Source: Erythroxylum novogranatense (taxonomy: Eukaryota; Streptophyta; Magnoliopsida; Malpighiales; Erythroxylaceae). From it: a stretch of 64,000 nucleotides of DNA. Numbering within the stretch: the stretch's first letter is position 1; every line of letters begins with the position of its first letter. A model generated the notes under the pieces. That model was given only the letters and a program-made list of their open reading frames with translations, did not search any database and was not told the origin of the DNA. The position numbers were made by a program, and so were the translations under genes. The stretch covers positions 48,215,414 through 48,279,413 of the forward strand of contig CM057230.1 of the NCBI GenBank assembly GCA_029891385.1, in the 5' to 3' direction. This document shows positions 1 through 11,679 of this stretch, piece by piece.

Positions 1-1223
1 TATCAACATCTTGGGGGTTGCGCATATTACATGGCAACTAAAAAACCACAAAAAAAACTCGCCAGAAACGACGTACTACTCCACCATGCCAACAAAATAA
101 ATAGACAGCCTAGAATGCTCCTCGCATTTACCTTTTTTTTTTTTTTTTTGGTAAATCAGATATACTTTATACAAAGTAATAGTTATGTACATAACTTGAG
201 ATTCTTACACATGAATCTCCATACTACCAAAAGGAAAGTCAGTGTAACCTATTGAATTCTTACAACTTACTTCCGAGCTTCACAACACAACCATCAAATA
301 TTATACAATCTTTTTACCAAAAACCTAATAGTACTAGCGAACTGGACAGAAGATCCAGCTGCAAAAGCAGATAAAAGGTAGCACATCTATTCAACAATCA
401 GCACAGAAGAAATAAGGTTGGTGATCTTAGGAATTCTAGTGAACTGCCAACTTGCCTTCTCTTTCTTTTCTACATTTGGAGGAGCTTGAATAATTCTTTC
501 CTTCCATTCCTCAGTATGGTTCCTTGATCTGCTGCTGGGATTTATTGTTGTCTAATCCCCACCATTCCTTCCTTGCTTGCTGTATTCTATTCAAGTAAAT
601 TGACTATTGTAGGGACGTTTATGCTGGTGGAGCTGTTCCCCAGGATTTAATAAGCTTGAAACTTTAACTACTCTGCCTTAGAACTCAATATATATATCTT
701 TGATTTTGCTAATTATAGTCAACCAAGCTATAGTTTCTTGACTAAAAAACATAAAACTGTTGTTCATTTCTGATCATATCCGCTAATATTGCAATGCGCA
801 TTATTTCTTACGTCCGAATGACTGAGAGAAAGTATTAAAGAAAATGTTTGATTTCGATTTAGCTGATTTGCTGACTTAAACCTTGTAAAGCACGTGTTTG
901 TGAATTAATACTTGGTCCTACTTCTATCGACTCTAATATTGCAATGCGCATATGGTTGGCTGAATCTTTAATCTCCATTTCCCTTCTACTGAAGCAATGG
1001 TACATGGTTAGTTAAAGAAACACGATTTTTAGAGTGTAAAAGAAGGAATCTTTTTTGATTGATTTATAGGATTAGTTGGGCTGACCGTTCCATTTTGGAC
1101 AAGACCTGACAAAATAACTATTAAAGTATTGAATTTAGTTTGTTTCTATTATATATTGTTATATTTGAAAAATAGACAACGAGAATAGTAAAAGAAAGAA
1201 TACAAGAATATAAGAACAATTTA
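1..1223. other. Intergenic AT-rich DNA, no gene recognised
   Basis: No reading frame here resembles a known protein. A frame opening near position 31 runs through a poly-T tract and shows no domain. The only structure I see is an 18-19 bp direct repeat listed separately. The stretch could be decayed transposon DNA or the flank of a gene outside the window. Confidence 0.5.
783..951. repeat. Pair of 19-bp direct repeats, 150 bp apart
   Basis: The 19-mer CTAATATTGCAATGCGCAT occurs at 783-801 and again at 933-951. Flanking bases are not conserved. It may be the footprint of a short duplication or edges of a decayed insertion. No function is inferred. Confidence 0.7.
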
Positions 1224-1262
1224 GGGATATTTGGTCAATTGAGTGTACCTACATCGTCGTTT

Positions 1263-1308
<46 letters not shown>

Positions 1309-1366
1309 TATTTGGTCAATTGAGTGTACCTACATATATACGTACACTCAATTGACAAAATGTCCC
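1224..1366. repeat. Inverted repeat with embedded TA/GA microsatellite
   Basis: The left arm (1224-1252, beginning GGGATATTTGGTCAATTGAG) is repeated directly at about 1307-1335. It appears inverted at 1340-1366, ending ACTCAATTGACAAAATGTCCC read on the plus strand. Between the direct copies is a (TA)n(GA)n microsatellite at about 1265-1307. Terminal inverted repeats around a short AT-rich core suggest a small MITE with an internal duplication, but I could not identify a clear target-site duplication. Confidence 0.45.
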
Positions 1367-1751
1367 TATATGTATATAATTTGAGTAAAATTGTATCAAA
1401 CAGGGTTTCTATATATATATATATATTTGAAAATTTAAGATATATGTAATTATAATGAAAAGAGAAAAACAATGTACAAGTACCACAAGCTACAAGATGC
1501 GGACAAAAAGAGGAAAAGCCGTTCAAGCCACCAACACTAGAAAACTAAAAAACCCCTGTTACAAAAGAGCAAACCACAAAAAGTCCAATATCCAGCTACG
1601 TCTACATACTCCAACGCTGTCGCATAGCCAAACCTAGCTGCTCTTGCATACCATGCCCAATAATGACCTCCCTGATCAGGTTAATAATACAGTCTGCCAA
1701 CTCATATTTGTGCCTCTCCGTTTGTTTGTAAAGACGTCTGTTTCTCTCCCG

Positions 1752-3060
1752 TCAAATATGATAGATAACCATATGAAAGGAGGTTCTAATCATGAGAGAA
1801 TCACGCTGCCCATTATTGATTGCGCGAATAATCTCATTAAGGACCTCAGGCCATTCATAAGAAGAATACAAGATACCTGTCATATACAATATGCGATTCC
1901 ACACTGTCTTGGTATACTCGCATTCAAAAAATAAATGATTTCTACTTTCATGGACTAGCTTACATAGCACACAAATATGATCATAAGTACCGAACCATCT
2001 GTTCTTTGTTCTCAATCTATTTTTAATAGTCAACCATAGGAAAAAGGCTGCCTTTGGACATAATACTGTTTCCAGACGAGTACAGTCCAAGGAACTTCTT
2101 CAGTCGGCCCTTGCCAAATAGCACGTGCTGAAGAGGTTGTGAAATCACCGGATTGTGTAGCTGTCCAAATCACTCTATCAGGAGCACTTCGAAGAGAGAT
2201 ACCATTCAGGTACCTAGTAAGCAGATAGCCGAACTTGTATCTAAGCAGACAGTCACTTTCCTGAACAACCCATGTGAGATTGGCCTGAAGTGGAATTCGG
2301 TGTCGAATTCTGGTTAAATCATTGTGGAGCCAGAGGGGGCTCAGCACATGCCAATTGTCAAACCAAAAAGAAGTCTTTTCTCCATCCCCAATTATTCTCT
2401 GAATCAAAGGGTAAATCACATCCAGGGCCGTTCCTATCGTTTTATAGGCCCGGGGCGAAATAAAAAATGATCCTAATAAATTGAACGAAATAAAAAAAAG
2501 ACCCTAATAAATCGACAGTATACTTAAGTTTACATGTTTATATAAAACGTAAATGACTCAATTTATAAGTGTACATATTGAACCAAATATTAAATGATCA
2601 TAACATTTAATTTTCTTCTAGGAACGTGACATCTTTACAAAATCTATTCAGTTGATAGGAAATGGGCTAGCATATATATGTTATTGAATGAGTCTCTCAC
2701 CATGAGAAAGAGATGAGAATGGGGTCCCTTTTCAGTACTGAATGTGTTAATAGCTCCGAAAGGAAGGACATGATAAATGCATCATTAATGGGCTTACATG
2801 CTACTTAATTATTGGGTTTGTGCTGTAGTCTTGTGGGCAATTCTTTTAGAGCCTAATTCTATGGCTGATTAATATTCTTTTATTTATATCTCTAAAAAAA
2901 AGTTTTTACCATGGGATTAGAGGCCCCTCCTCGTCATGGGCCCTGGGCAGGTGCCCTGCTGGCCCTTGTCTAGGGTCGACACTGATCACATCACGCAGTT
3001 TCAGAAAACTTTTGAAAAGCCAAGAGTATTCATACCTAAATTGGAGATGCCAAAAATTAT
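1752..3060 (-). pseudogene. LINE ORF2 C-terminal fragment with zf-RVT domain
   Basis: The minus-strand translation has the zf-RVT region typical of plant LINE ORF2. It starts right of the hAT insertion, at 2993-3060, with a segment ending LKLRDVI. It continues at 2030-2414 with the conserved GDGEKTSFWFDNWH block, then a second frame at 1752-2090. That frame has the zinc-ribbon-like CVLC...H...HLFFEC arrangement and the KAAFFLWL motif. A frameshift lies between about 2030 and 2090. Upstream endonuclease and reverse transcriptase domains are absent, so this cannot be functional. The family assignment is firm; the exact LINE clade is not. Confidence 0.8.
2423..2984. mobile_element. Non-autonomous hAT-like DNA transposon (562 bp)
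   Basis: The element begins CAGGGCCG and ends CGACACTG, so the inverse of the right end (CAGTGTCG) is an imperfect copy of the left end. It is flanked by identical 8-bp direct repeats ATCACATC at 2415-2422 and 2985-2992, the TSD length typical of hAT transposons. It has no transposase-like frame, so it would depend on an enzyme in trans. It interrupts the LINE coding fragment and is younger than it. Confidence 0.85.
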
Positions 3061-3062
3061 AT

Positions 3063-3590
3063 ATATATAGCCATGACTCTAGTAGTTGCTGAAATCATTT
3101 TAGAGTTTAACATTTGCCAAAAATTACATTTTCAAATAAGATTTAATATACTAACACAGTTTGGCATGCAATACTATTTGATTCTAGAACATGTCATTAG
3201 ACTCTGGTACCTTCGTGTACTCTGCCTATGGATTCTCCTACTACTTTATACACTAATACACGATATGAGAGAAACTGTGTCTCTAACCCATGAATCTTAT
3301 TGACTTCTCTATGCATAAGACACAGTCTATGCCACGACTATGTCCCAGATTATGTATTTCTTCATAAGCATCTTCACTATACAAACGTGTCTGTGTCTTT
3401 TTCTTGTGCTTTCAACTTTACCTTTTAAAAAAGAACATGCCTTGTGCTATGCTCATGTCCAGTGTTATGTTTAACCAAAATACTTTTAAGAATCCTCATT
3501 TGCATCCTAAAACTCTAACATCATATGCCTATATATATGATTGATATATAATTTTATCCACCGTAGTGAATATACTCTTTATAGGTTAGA
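3063..3590. other. AT-rich spacer, nothing recognised
   Basis: No domain-bearing frame is visible. An ATG-initiated frame at 3073-3303 gives a hydrophobic translation without recognisable motifs. The segment lies between the LINE fragment and the old Copia pol and could be the 3' untranslated part or LTR of the latter. Confidence 0.4.
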
Positions 3591-5950
3591 ATATATTTAT
3601 AGCTAACATGTTAAGACATTAATCAGGTCTAGGTAACACTTGAAATTCTTTTAACTAATTGGTTTTGTCAATACGTAAACTGCATTCTTTAAATTATGAA
3701 CCTTTTGTAATAAGATCTATCGATCCAAATGTAATCAATTTCCTAATTTTGTCAAACTTTACATCTATATGCTTAGTCCTAACATGATACACTTGATTCT
3801 TTTTTAAGTAAATGACACTTTGACTATCACAATGTATTTAAACTCCGTCTTGATTGATACTCACTTTGTTAGTCCTATAAACTATAATGTTTCCTTAGCA
3901 TCCTTAATTACTGCCATATATTCTTCTTGTTATAGAAAATGCAACCATATATTGTAATGTTGATTTCTAGACACTGTAGTAGATCTCCTATTATCCATAT
4001 CTCTCATATAGTTTGAATCTACATATGCCACAACTAAAGGATCACCTTACTTATTATTAAACATAACGTTTATAATTTGACGTACCCCTTAAGTACTTGA
4101 ATATCCACTTGGTTATTTTCCAATGTTATCTTCTAGGTTTTGGCATAAACTTACTAACTGCACTAATAATATGAGCCAAATTTGGCCTTACACAGAACAA
4201 TTGCATGAATTAAATATCTAATAATGTTACTATATGGTACCTTAGACATATTAGCAATCTCTACATTTGTTTTTAGGCACAAGTTTAGGGAAAGCCTTAA
4301 GTTATTTGCTAATGGTGTACTTGAATGTCCTCTTGACTACTTTCCAACATTACCTTTTAGGTTTTAACATGCACTTGCTAACCTTATTAATAATGTAAAC
4401 CAAATCTAACCTTCTACAAATTATTATATACATAAAATATCTAACAGTGTTAGCATACATTATCTTAGATATAATAATAACCTCTGCACTTGTTTTCAGG
4501 TGCTGGTTTAGGAAAGCCCTTAAATGATTTTCTAATGGAGTGCTCAGTACATAGGTTTAGCCTTGCTTATTCTTAATCTATCCATTACCTTTCTAATGTA
4601 ATTGGATTAAAATAATCATAGTTTTCTAGAGAATCTCTTTTTTTATAAATTTTTTAGCGTCACCCAAATTCTTCATCTTAAATTTATTTCCCAAACAATT
4701 TTTTAGTTTATACACATCATACATACTCTTTATAGAAATAGGTATATCATTCATAACTAGTAGCAAAAAATAAAAAATGATTCATTAATAAGGCTTTTAA
4801 GGTATATAAAAAAGCATTCTCATATCTCTTTTAGCCAATTTAGATCATATAGGAATTAGAGCTTTTATACCATTATCATAGAGTTTGTTCCGATGTATAA
4901 AGTGACATTTTCAATTTACACAAAAAATGCTACCTTTTGGGTTGATCGTACTCCTTGTTCTATTCTATGTAAAATAATTTCTCCTCCAATTCAGACAATG
5001 AAAAGTTTTCTTCGTATCCATCTTCTCTAAACACATATATGAACTTGCTTCCAATGCCATTAAAATCTTAATGGAAGCATGATGAACCGCCAGGGAAAAT
5101 ATTTCATCATAATCAATCTTCTTCCTTTATGTATACCCTTTAACCCCTAAAATTTTTTCCCTTCTTTCCAGATACTACTAGCTTCCTCTTATATAAAGCC
5201 TTATATGTTATTTCCCTTTGAGAAATTGCAGTAGCTCCTATGCCTAATTCTTATTTAAAGACTCCCCATCCTCTATCATAGCTTCCCATCTATTTATCCT
5301 TCTCATAACTATCTATAGTCAATTAAAAGTTACTCAGATCTTGATTATCTTCTTGGTGGCCTAATGATGCATCTTCCTCTATTTGTGGCTATGTTGTGCT
5401 AAAGCTCTTCTTTTGACATTAACCTATTTTTTGAACTAAAATTTTTAACCTCTTTTAAGCTTTCTCAAAGGTGACCTAGTTCCACTTATACGTCATTCAT
5501 ATTGTCCTTTGCTAACCTTGGCACACCCTTTCTACATGTTTTCTTCAGAATGTGTTATGAATGAAATATTATATCTATACTACTTACCATCTTCTTTGAT
5601 ATTGATTCCCAAAATTTATGACCTTCACAACTTTAGTTAATAAAGATACATGGTTTTTGACATCGAATCAAGTTTGACCTCTTACCTTTGAAAACATACA
5701 TGTAAGTAGAAGAACTAAAGGTTTTCATTGCAAGAAATCTATCCTATTTCTTATCATTACATCCTCTACCACTTTCTCTTTCATTTATGTTTGTGGTGAT
5801 ATATTGATGAGGTAAAATGTCTTACTCACTACATCTGCCTAAAAAATCTTAGGGTGCCCCGTATGTCTTTAAATCTTATGATCCTCATAAAATTTTTGAA
5901 ATTGTAAGTAGGTTTATTTAGTGAATGGGTTGTCAAAGCTCTTAAAAGTA
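3590..5950 (-). pseudogene. Heavily decayed Ty1/copia pol (integrase to RNase H)
   Basis: Translating the minus strand in shifting frames recovers Copia pol landmarks in the correct order. Integrase C-terminal remnants (FWADVVS...YLIN) lie near 5790-5870. RT start motifs (KKIDYDEIFS, HHASIKILMAL) lie near 5000-5120. A RT connection segment (HIISAVSKFM...KYLRGTS) lies near 4080-4200. RNase H motifs (AYVDSNYM, EEYMAVIKDA) lie near 3930-4050. A thumb-like tail follows to about 3590. Many stops and frameshifts mark it as old. Gag and the LTRs were not recognised. No open frame over 60 codons survives, so boundaries are approximate. Confidence 0.7.
4093..4500 (-). repeat. Internal tandem duplication in the decayed Copia RT
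   Basis: The segment around 4093-4250 (for example CTTGAATATCCACTTGG, then AGGTTTTGGCATAAACTT) recurs diverged about 225 bp to the right at about 4315-4490 (CTTGAATGTCCTCTTGAC, then AGGTTTTAACATGCACTT). Both copies translate on the minus strand to the same RT connection block, so part of the pol was duplicated after or during decay. Confidence 0.6.
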
Positions 5951-8900
5951 ATTCTGATTCACTAAACTCTTATAGTAGTCGTGGAACTAAGTCCTTAAGA
6001 GAATTAAACTAGTTTCTTAATTTCAACTGACAAAACAAAGTAGGAGGCTTGTGATTAATTAACTAATAAACTATAATTAACAATGAGTCAAAATAAAAAT
6101 AATTGAATATAAATAGTGAGAAGATCAATGATTCTTAACTCATATTTAAAGTAAATATTTCATCCAATTGTGACTTTAATCATTGGTCTAATAAGAATAA
6201 TTTTCATGATTTAAACAATTAGTTTAAAACCTATTAGGATAAGGATTATAAGTCTTAATTTTTCCTAATTTAATTAGTTCAAACCCATCTCAAACTAAAG
6301 CTTACCATACATTGATTAGGTATGATAACATTCCATATCAATTTATTGATAGCCATAAGCTTAGTAAAAAGATTAAACCTTAAATTAAATAATTGAGATA
6401 ACTATAACTATTTAATTTAGTTTTCTTGTTTCTCATAAGTTTAATATGCAAATTTATAAATAACTTATTTGCTACTTATACCAATCATTTATGACAATTA
6501 TAGATCATTGAATTCATGGATAACTATAAAATAATCAACATTGAATTAATTAGTCGATCAATCAATATTAATTACTTATGAAATAAAAGAACACAAACAT
6601 AAGAAATACTTAAATTGAAATAAAATCTACAGTCCTTTTAAATCAAATATTAGATTTATCCACTTATGGCTTTAGTTCAACCACAAAATAGAAGAAAAGA
6701 TGAAAGTTGAAGAGAAAACATAAAGAAAATGAAAGATAATTATAGAGAAGGTGTGTCACATGTTTTTCCTTTCCTTCTTAAAAACAAACATCTTTCAATA
6801 TTCTAGAGATTATCTTCTAAACAAATCCAATTCCTTATATAATATGGCTTGGATAAGTCTTTTAATTAAATTGAAACTATTGGAGTGAATTTGGCTTTAG
6901 GCGTGATCTCGCCTTATCAACTACAACAATCTATCATCTTTTTTTAAAATTTATGACTTTGAGAAATAGTACTCCAATCTGATCCAATCTCTAATTGTCA
7001 CCTAATAAAATAAAACAAAAATTAATTACACCAATTAAGCACCAAGATCAATCCAAAAGAAAGAGACAAGTCCAATTAACATAATCAAATCACATTTTAT
7101 CAAATTCCCCCACATGGGACTCATGTTTGTCCTCCATCGTATATCATTTCAATATGTCAATCATCCTTTCAACAATATCTCATCTTATTTTATGTTATCT
7201 AAAATATCCCTTTAAATATTACACTTTAAAGATTTAAGATAAAATATCAATTAAGATAACAAACATTTATAAGATACATTTTAGAATGAAAGATAACATC
7301 TCATCAATTCCATCAAATTAAGTGAAATAATACTTGCATCCTCTCACTGATTTCACTCTATACACTCAAAGTACTTAGGGTTTATTAAGTTCTCAAATTA
7401 AAGCATAACAAGTTATTTCCATAAGCTTGCTCATGAATCATATTGCCACCAATTAATAAAAATGAATTTAAGGCATAAATGGAAGGGCCTTAACAAGGGT
7501 TGTAATGTGGCTTAGGTAAGGGTATGGAAAGAAAAAAAGATTTTAGGTTAAAAAATTAAAGGAAACCATACAAACTTATCTGCAAAAGTTTTAACTCAAA
7601 TTAACCCCAAAATTCACTTGATTCAAATAGCAACCTTTCAATCACCTCATCTTTTTTCTTTTTAATTTTTTAAAAATAAAATTAAAGTGGAGATTTTTTA
7701 TATCTATATGTGTGTATACTCTCTCTCTCTCTCTCACACACACACATACACGTATACACTTCTCCCTCGTTCTATAAAAACTGGAAAAAACAAAACAATG
7801 CAATTTGAATCAACTAATTTACTTTTCATAAAAATAGTCAAAATTCTGTGCAAATAAGCTTTATATAATTCCTTTAATTTAGGGGCTTAAAATTATTAAG
7901 AACATTAACAAAAATAAGGGTCAAGGCTTATGAAAAGGTTAGTATTCATGAAAAGAAAGCTCAAGGCTCAAGTTGTTTCATTAAGGTTAAATATTAAAGT
8001 AGGTTTTTCTAGGCTAAAATCAGCTGCCTAAGTTGTGAAGCCCATTCATTAATCATAAACTTACCAATAGCCCAACTCATATTTTACAAAACACATGTAA
8101 AAATTCCAGTAGTTGGAAAGATGGTGGCAACCAGCGAAACCACTATCTTCTTCATCTTTTCTCTTCATTTTCAGTTCGTGAGTGTGTCAAAATGCACCAC
8201 TTTTTTCTACATGTAACTCTTTCCTCTTAAGTTTCCTTATTTTGTTTATTTTGTCGCAAATTTAGAGGAAGTTGTGGTGTTTAACAACATCAAGAGTCTT
8301 TACATTTAGGTAAAATTCCAGTAGTCATTTTTATGTCTTTTTGTGTGATTTTGATCATCCATCAGTAGTTTGTAGTTAGATTACATATTGTGGTTGTTTG
8401 GAATAATTTTTAGAAATTTCATGAAAGGAGAAAAATGGAGAAAACTGTGGCTGGAAAATAATGAAAGAAGAAAAGAGAGAAGAAGAGGGGAGGGAGAAGA
8501 TGAAGGCTTTGTTTTGAAAATTTAAGTTGTATGTAGGGACATAATGAGACGTGTGTAAAGTTACAGGTGAATCTAGAATTTAAGTTGCATGTAAGGGCAG
8601 ATTGTGAAGTGCAGAAAGTTAAGGGTAAATATGGAATTTTGTTTAAGAAGGACATTTTTGGTATTAATTGAAATGGAGGAGAGTAAAATGGGCTTTTAAT
8701 TAGTCAAGGGTATTTTAGTAATTAAAGGGTTAGGTTAGTAAGGATATTATTTTTATAATTAAGATTAAATTGGAAGAGAGAATAATGTTAGATTGTTAGT
8801 GTAATTGGGTAAGAATAAAATTTTATAAATTCTAGGTCCGAAAGTCCGATTAAAAGAAATTTAGATTATCAATTAGTTGAGTCTAAAATCGAGGTAAGCA

Positions 8901-9602
8901 TAAACTTAGACTTTACTTTTAAAATTTAAGTATCATTTTGTTATTAATAAATTACATTTTAAATTATTCATTAATTTAATTAATGATTAATACTTACATA
9001 CATGAATTATATTTACTTTAATTATCAAATAATTCATATAGTATAATGTGTTTCATTGTTATATTTTGTTACATTTTTAAGGTGTATAACATGTTAAATT
9101 GACGAGAAATGTGTTAATTAAACAGAGATTGGTAGATAACACACACCACAAAGAAAAGTATATGAGCACAATTGTGATAAATTGTTCTTATGCTCAAAAG
9201 CTTACATGAGTGTCAAAATACTCCAAGTCTTGCACATTTTCATTCAATAAAATTAATAAGATACTTTAAGTAATTTAATGAAAATCACTAATCAAGCTCC
9301 TCTTTCTCATGCATTACAACTTAAAGTAAAAAATGTATCCTAACTTAGGGTTATTTCCAAACAATAATTAGAAAGTTTTGAGGTTGTAATGAGGAATGAT
9401 CAAAATATGAATCATAGTATTCTCAAATCTAAGCACAAATCACAAAGTTACATCATTAATATACTCTACTCCCTCCACACCTAAATCATACTTTGTCCCC
9501 AATGTATGTAGCAGATGCTAACATTCCATAAGATTAATTAAAATAAAACAAATAATATAGTAGAAGACTCCTTTAAGTTGTGAACATATAAAACAAAATA
9601 TT
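5951..9602. other. AT-rich, gene-free, probably relict retrotransposon DNA
   Basis: No protein domain is visible on either strand. Several stretches look like transposon leader or LTR sequence: a pyrimidine-rich segment near 7110-7140, a GTGATCTCGCCTTA motif near 6904 that recurs in the repeats at 11060-11345, and a poly-purine tract at 8450-8510. The minus-strand frame at 8419-8655 is low-complexity and lacks recognisable motifs. It may belong to the Athila-like element whose pol end lies at 11499-11679. Confidence 0.4.
7719..7749. repeat. (CT)n(CA)n compound microsatellite
   Basis: A run of CT dinucleotides (about 7719-7734) passes directly into CA dinucleotides (to about 7749). No function is inferred. 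Confidence 0.9.
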
Positions 9603-9854
9603 CTATGGTATTAGTGGATATGGAGGTATCACCCCCATTAATTGAAGCAGAGCATCCAACTTCCTCTCTAGTTTAGATATTTTATGTTCCAATCTCTCTA
9701 GTTGAAAATGATGCTCATGTTCGATTAGTGGAGAAATAAGATATAGAGAATTTTTAACATTAGAATCCTTTTTTTGATTGGATGATGAACCTTTTTGGTG
9801 GAGATCATGTGATATAAACTGAAATGTCGTCTTTTGTTGCTCATTTAACCTCAT
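9603..9854 (-). CDS. Small hypothetical protein with heptad-like helix
   Basis: An 83-codon minus-strand frame encodes a polar N-terminal half (QQKTTFQFISHDLHQKG) followed by a predicted amphipathic helix (LERLEHKISKLERKLDALLQ) and a short Pro-rich tail (GVIPPYPLIP). The leucine spacing suggests a short coiled coil. I do not recognise the family. It lies in relict transposon DNA, so it may be a surviving piece of a retrotransposon accessory or gag-related ORF rather than a cellular gene. No promoter or conserved start context was found. Confidence 0.3.
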   Translation of the reverse strand: MRLNEQQKTTFQFISHDLHQKGSSSNQKKDSNVKNSLYLISPLIEHEHHFQLERLEHKISKLERKLDALLQLMGVIPPYPLIP

Positions 9855-10477
9855 TTTACTTAATAAGCACTGTCTAAAGGGTCCATTTTATAGGCTACAT
9901 GCATATTAGAAATCAAAGAACTAAGACATAAGTTCTTACCAGATGAGATAATAATGTTAAACTGCACATCTAATTAAGCACCCAAATTTACTTGAATTTT
10001 ATATACCACACACTAAATGAGGAATAATCCAACTTAGTGAAAAGCTTTGGCCTTCCTCCCTAAATAATTAAAAGCCATAAAAAAATTTATTTCCTTTCTT
10101 TAGAAATAAATGTGATATATTTACAAAGGTTCAACTTAGCTGGTGGCAAGATAGACATAAAGATAGACATATCTTTAGTTATCCGAGCATGCTTCAAATG
10201 AGCACTTGTTTTAGGTATCATTTCAGATTGATTTTTTCAATTGGATTCCCCTTGAACTTAACTTTTGCTACTATCCTATTGGTATCTTCTATGCCTCCCA
10301 TAATTGTGACAACTATGAATAATAGAAAATAATCCGAGACTATAACTAAAGCCAAAAGATTAATAAATAAAATGAAAACAACTAATATTAATCAAGATAA
10401 TAACTAAATTAGAAGTAATAAAATCTAATAAAAAACATGAAAATTCATAATTACTTAAACATATTTACAAAGATGTA

Positions 10478-10935
10478 TGACCTGGTGATTAGACTACTTG
10501 ATTGATGCTTGGTGTTTTTGTTGGCATAAGACTCAGATACTTGGTTGTTGGTATAGTGCATTAGTCTTATACGTATGGGTCATGTGTTGGTCCTTCTTGC
10601 GTGCATGGTGCATTATTCCTTGAGTTCCTTAGTTGGTTGACATGTTCCGATCAAGCTACTAAAGCATTAGTTCTGGGTATGGTTTGGCTATGCATGTGGT
10701 ATGCTTGCTAGTAGAGGCTAGTAGCTTAAATGCTAGGACGTTATGTACATATAGTCTGGTCTGATGTTGTGGGGGACATTGTGTAGCCTTGGAGTGGTCT
10801 AGTGTTGGTATGGCTACTAGGATAGTAGAATACTATTTGTTTCTTGGTTGGCTTATGTTGCTTGGGATTGTTTAGTGGAGCTGACTAGAATGTAAGTCCA
10901 GTCAGAGATAGGCGACTCGCGGAGATGAAACCTAA
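10478..10935. other. GT-rich island ending in an A-rich tract
   Basis: Base composition changes abruptly here. About 450 bp rich in TTGG, GTGTTGG and TAGT words sits in surroundings of extreme AT content, and it ends with AAACCTAAAAAAAAAAAC at about 10927. No open frame is present. The 3' A-rich end suggests a retroposed sequence (SINE-like or processed transcript), but I see no tRNA-like or 5S-like head and no clear TSD. Confidence 0.35.
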
Positions 10936-11059
10936 AAAAAAAACAAAGTTAAGATTTTTTTTTAATTAATAATATTTTTTTAAATATATAAAAATATAAA
11001 GTTTTATTTTTATTTTATTAAAAATCATAAATTCCTTAAAATAAAATGGTTTACTAACT

Positions 11060-11345
11060 ACTATAAGGGGTGATTTCGCCTTATGAATGTAAGTATTCTA
11101 AAATTTAAGGGATTTTATTCTATAAAGCTGAATGACATTAGGTATGATCTCTCTTTGTAAATATATTCTCGAATTTAAGATGACTGATACCCTAACCTAA
11201 GTTCCATAAGGCATGATCGAACATTAAGAATTTTAGCAGTTTGGAATTTTAGGCTTTTTTTATCTTAAAAGTTGAATTACATAAGGTGTGATCTAACTTT
11301 ATAAATTTTAGTATTTTGGATTTTAAGACCTAAATTTTCCCTTAC
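11060..11345. repeat. Four diverged tandem units of about 70-80 bp
   Basis: Units begin near 11066, 11137, 11205 and 11283. Each opens with an AAGG(G/C/T)RTGATY-type core (GGGTGATTTCGCC, GGTATGATCTCTC, GGCATGATCGAAC, GGTGTGATCTAAC), followed about 20 bp later by an AATTTTAG/AATTTAAG block. A single related motif (GGCGTGATCTCGCC) sits at about 6899. They lie just beyond the stop of an Athila-like Gypsy pol, so they are probably its post-pol noncoding repeats. Confidence 0.5.
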
Positions 11346-11466
11346 ACTAATAAAAACTACAAAAAACCTATAAATAATTGAAATGAAATTAATAAAAATC
11401 ATAATGTTTGGGTTACCTCCTAAAGAGTGCAACTTTTAACGTCATTATGCTCGATGGGGCTTTTTC

Positions 11467-11524
11467 TCCTCAATCGTCTACGTATTGGGGAAGTGTCCTC
11501 AATCGTCTACGTATTGGGGAAGTG
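11467..11524. repeat. Perfect 29-bp tandem duplication
   Basis: A 29-bp unit beginning TCCTCAATCGTCTACG and ending TTGGGGAAGTG occurs at 11467-11495 and identically at 11496-11524. It spans the stop codon of the Athila-like pol remnant, duplicating the final codons. Perfect identity implies a recent event in an otherwise old element. Confidence 0.9.
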
Positions 11525-11679
11525 ATAAGTCAATGTCCATCACACTAGAAATTGTCATATTCTCATAAAAAGATTTCAATCTATGTCTGTTCATATTGAA
11601 GAGTTTTTTAGTATCTAAATCCTTTATTTCCATTACACCATAAGGAAATATATTACTGACAACAAAAGGACCAAGCTAT
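11499..11679 (-). pseudogene. Athila-like Gypsy pol, extreme C-terminus
   Basis: The minus-strand frame reads GPFVVSNIFPYGVMEIKD, then LFNMNRHRLKSFYEN, then a tail ending SLPQYVDD and a stop at 11499-11501. This is the conserved C-terminal end of Athila-type Gypsy integrase (the GPF...EIKD...VNGHRLKPY pattern). It is cut at its right end by the LTR of Copia element E, so only the last 60 codons remain here. Confidence 0.75.

Larger units (their letters stand above)
1410..3060 (-). mobile_element. 5'-truncated LINE, 3' part only, split by a hAT element
   Basis: Minus-strand remnant of a plant non-LTR retrotransposon. It has the extreme 3' end of ORF2 (zf-RVT region, listed separately) followed by about 300 bp of 3' UTR ending in AT-rich sequence near 1410-1450. 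The 5' end is truncated near 3060, before the reverse transcriptase domain, as is usual for LINE insertions. A 562-bp hAT-like element interrupts it at 2423-2984. With that element and one TSD copy removed, the reading frame joins correctly across the site. Confidence 0.75.

Noticed and set aside
31..255. 74-codon plus frame with ATG
   Set aside because: Low complexity with a poly-Phe run from a poly-T tract, no motif, and no supporting signals.
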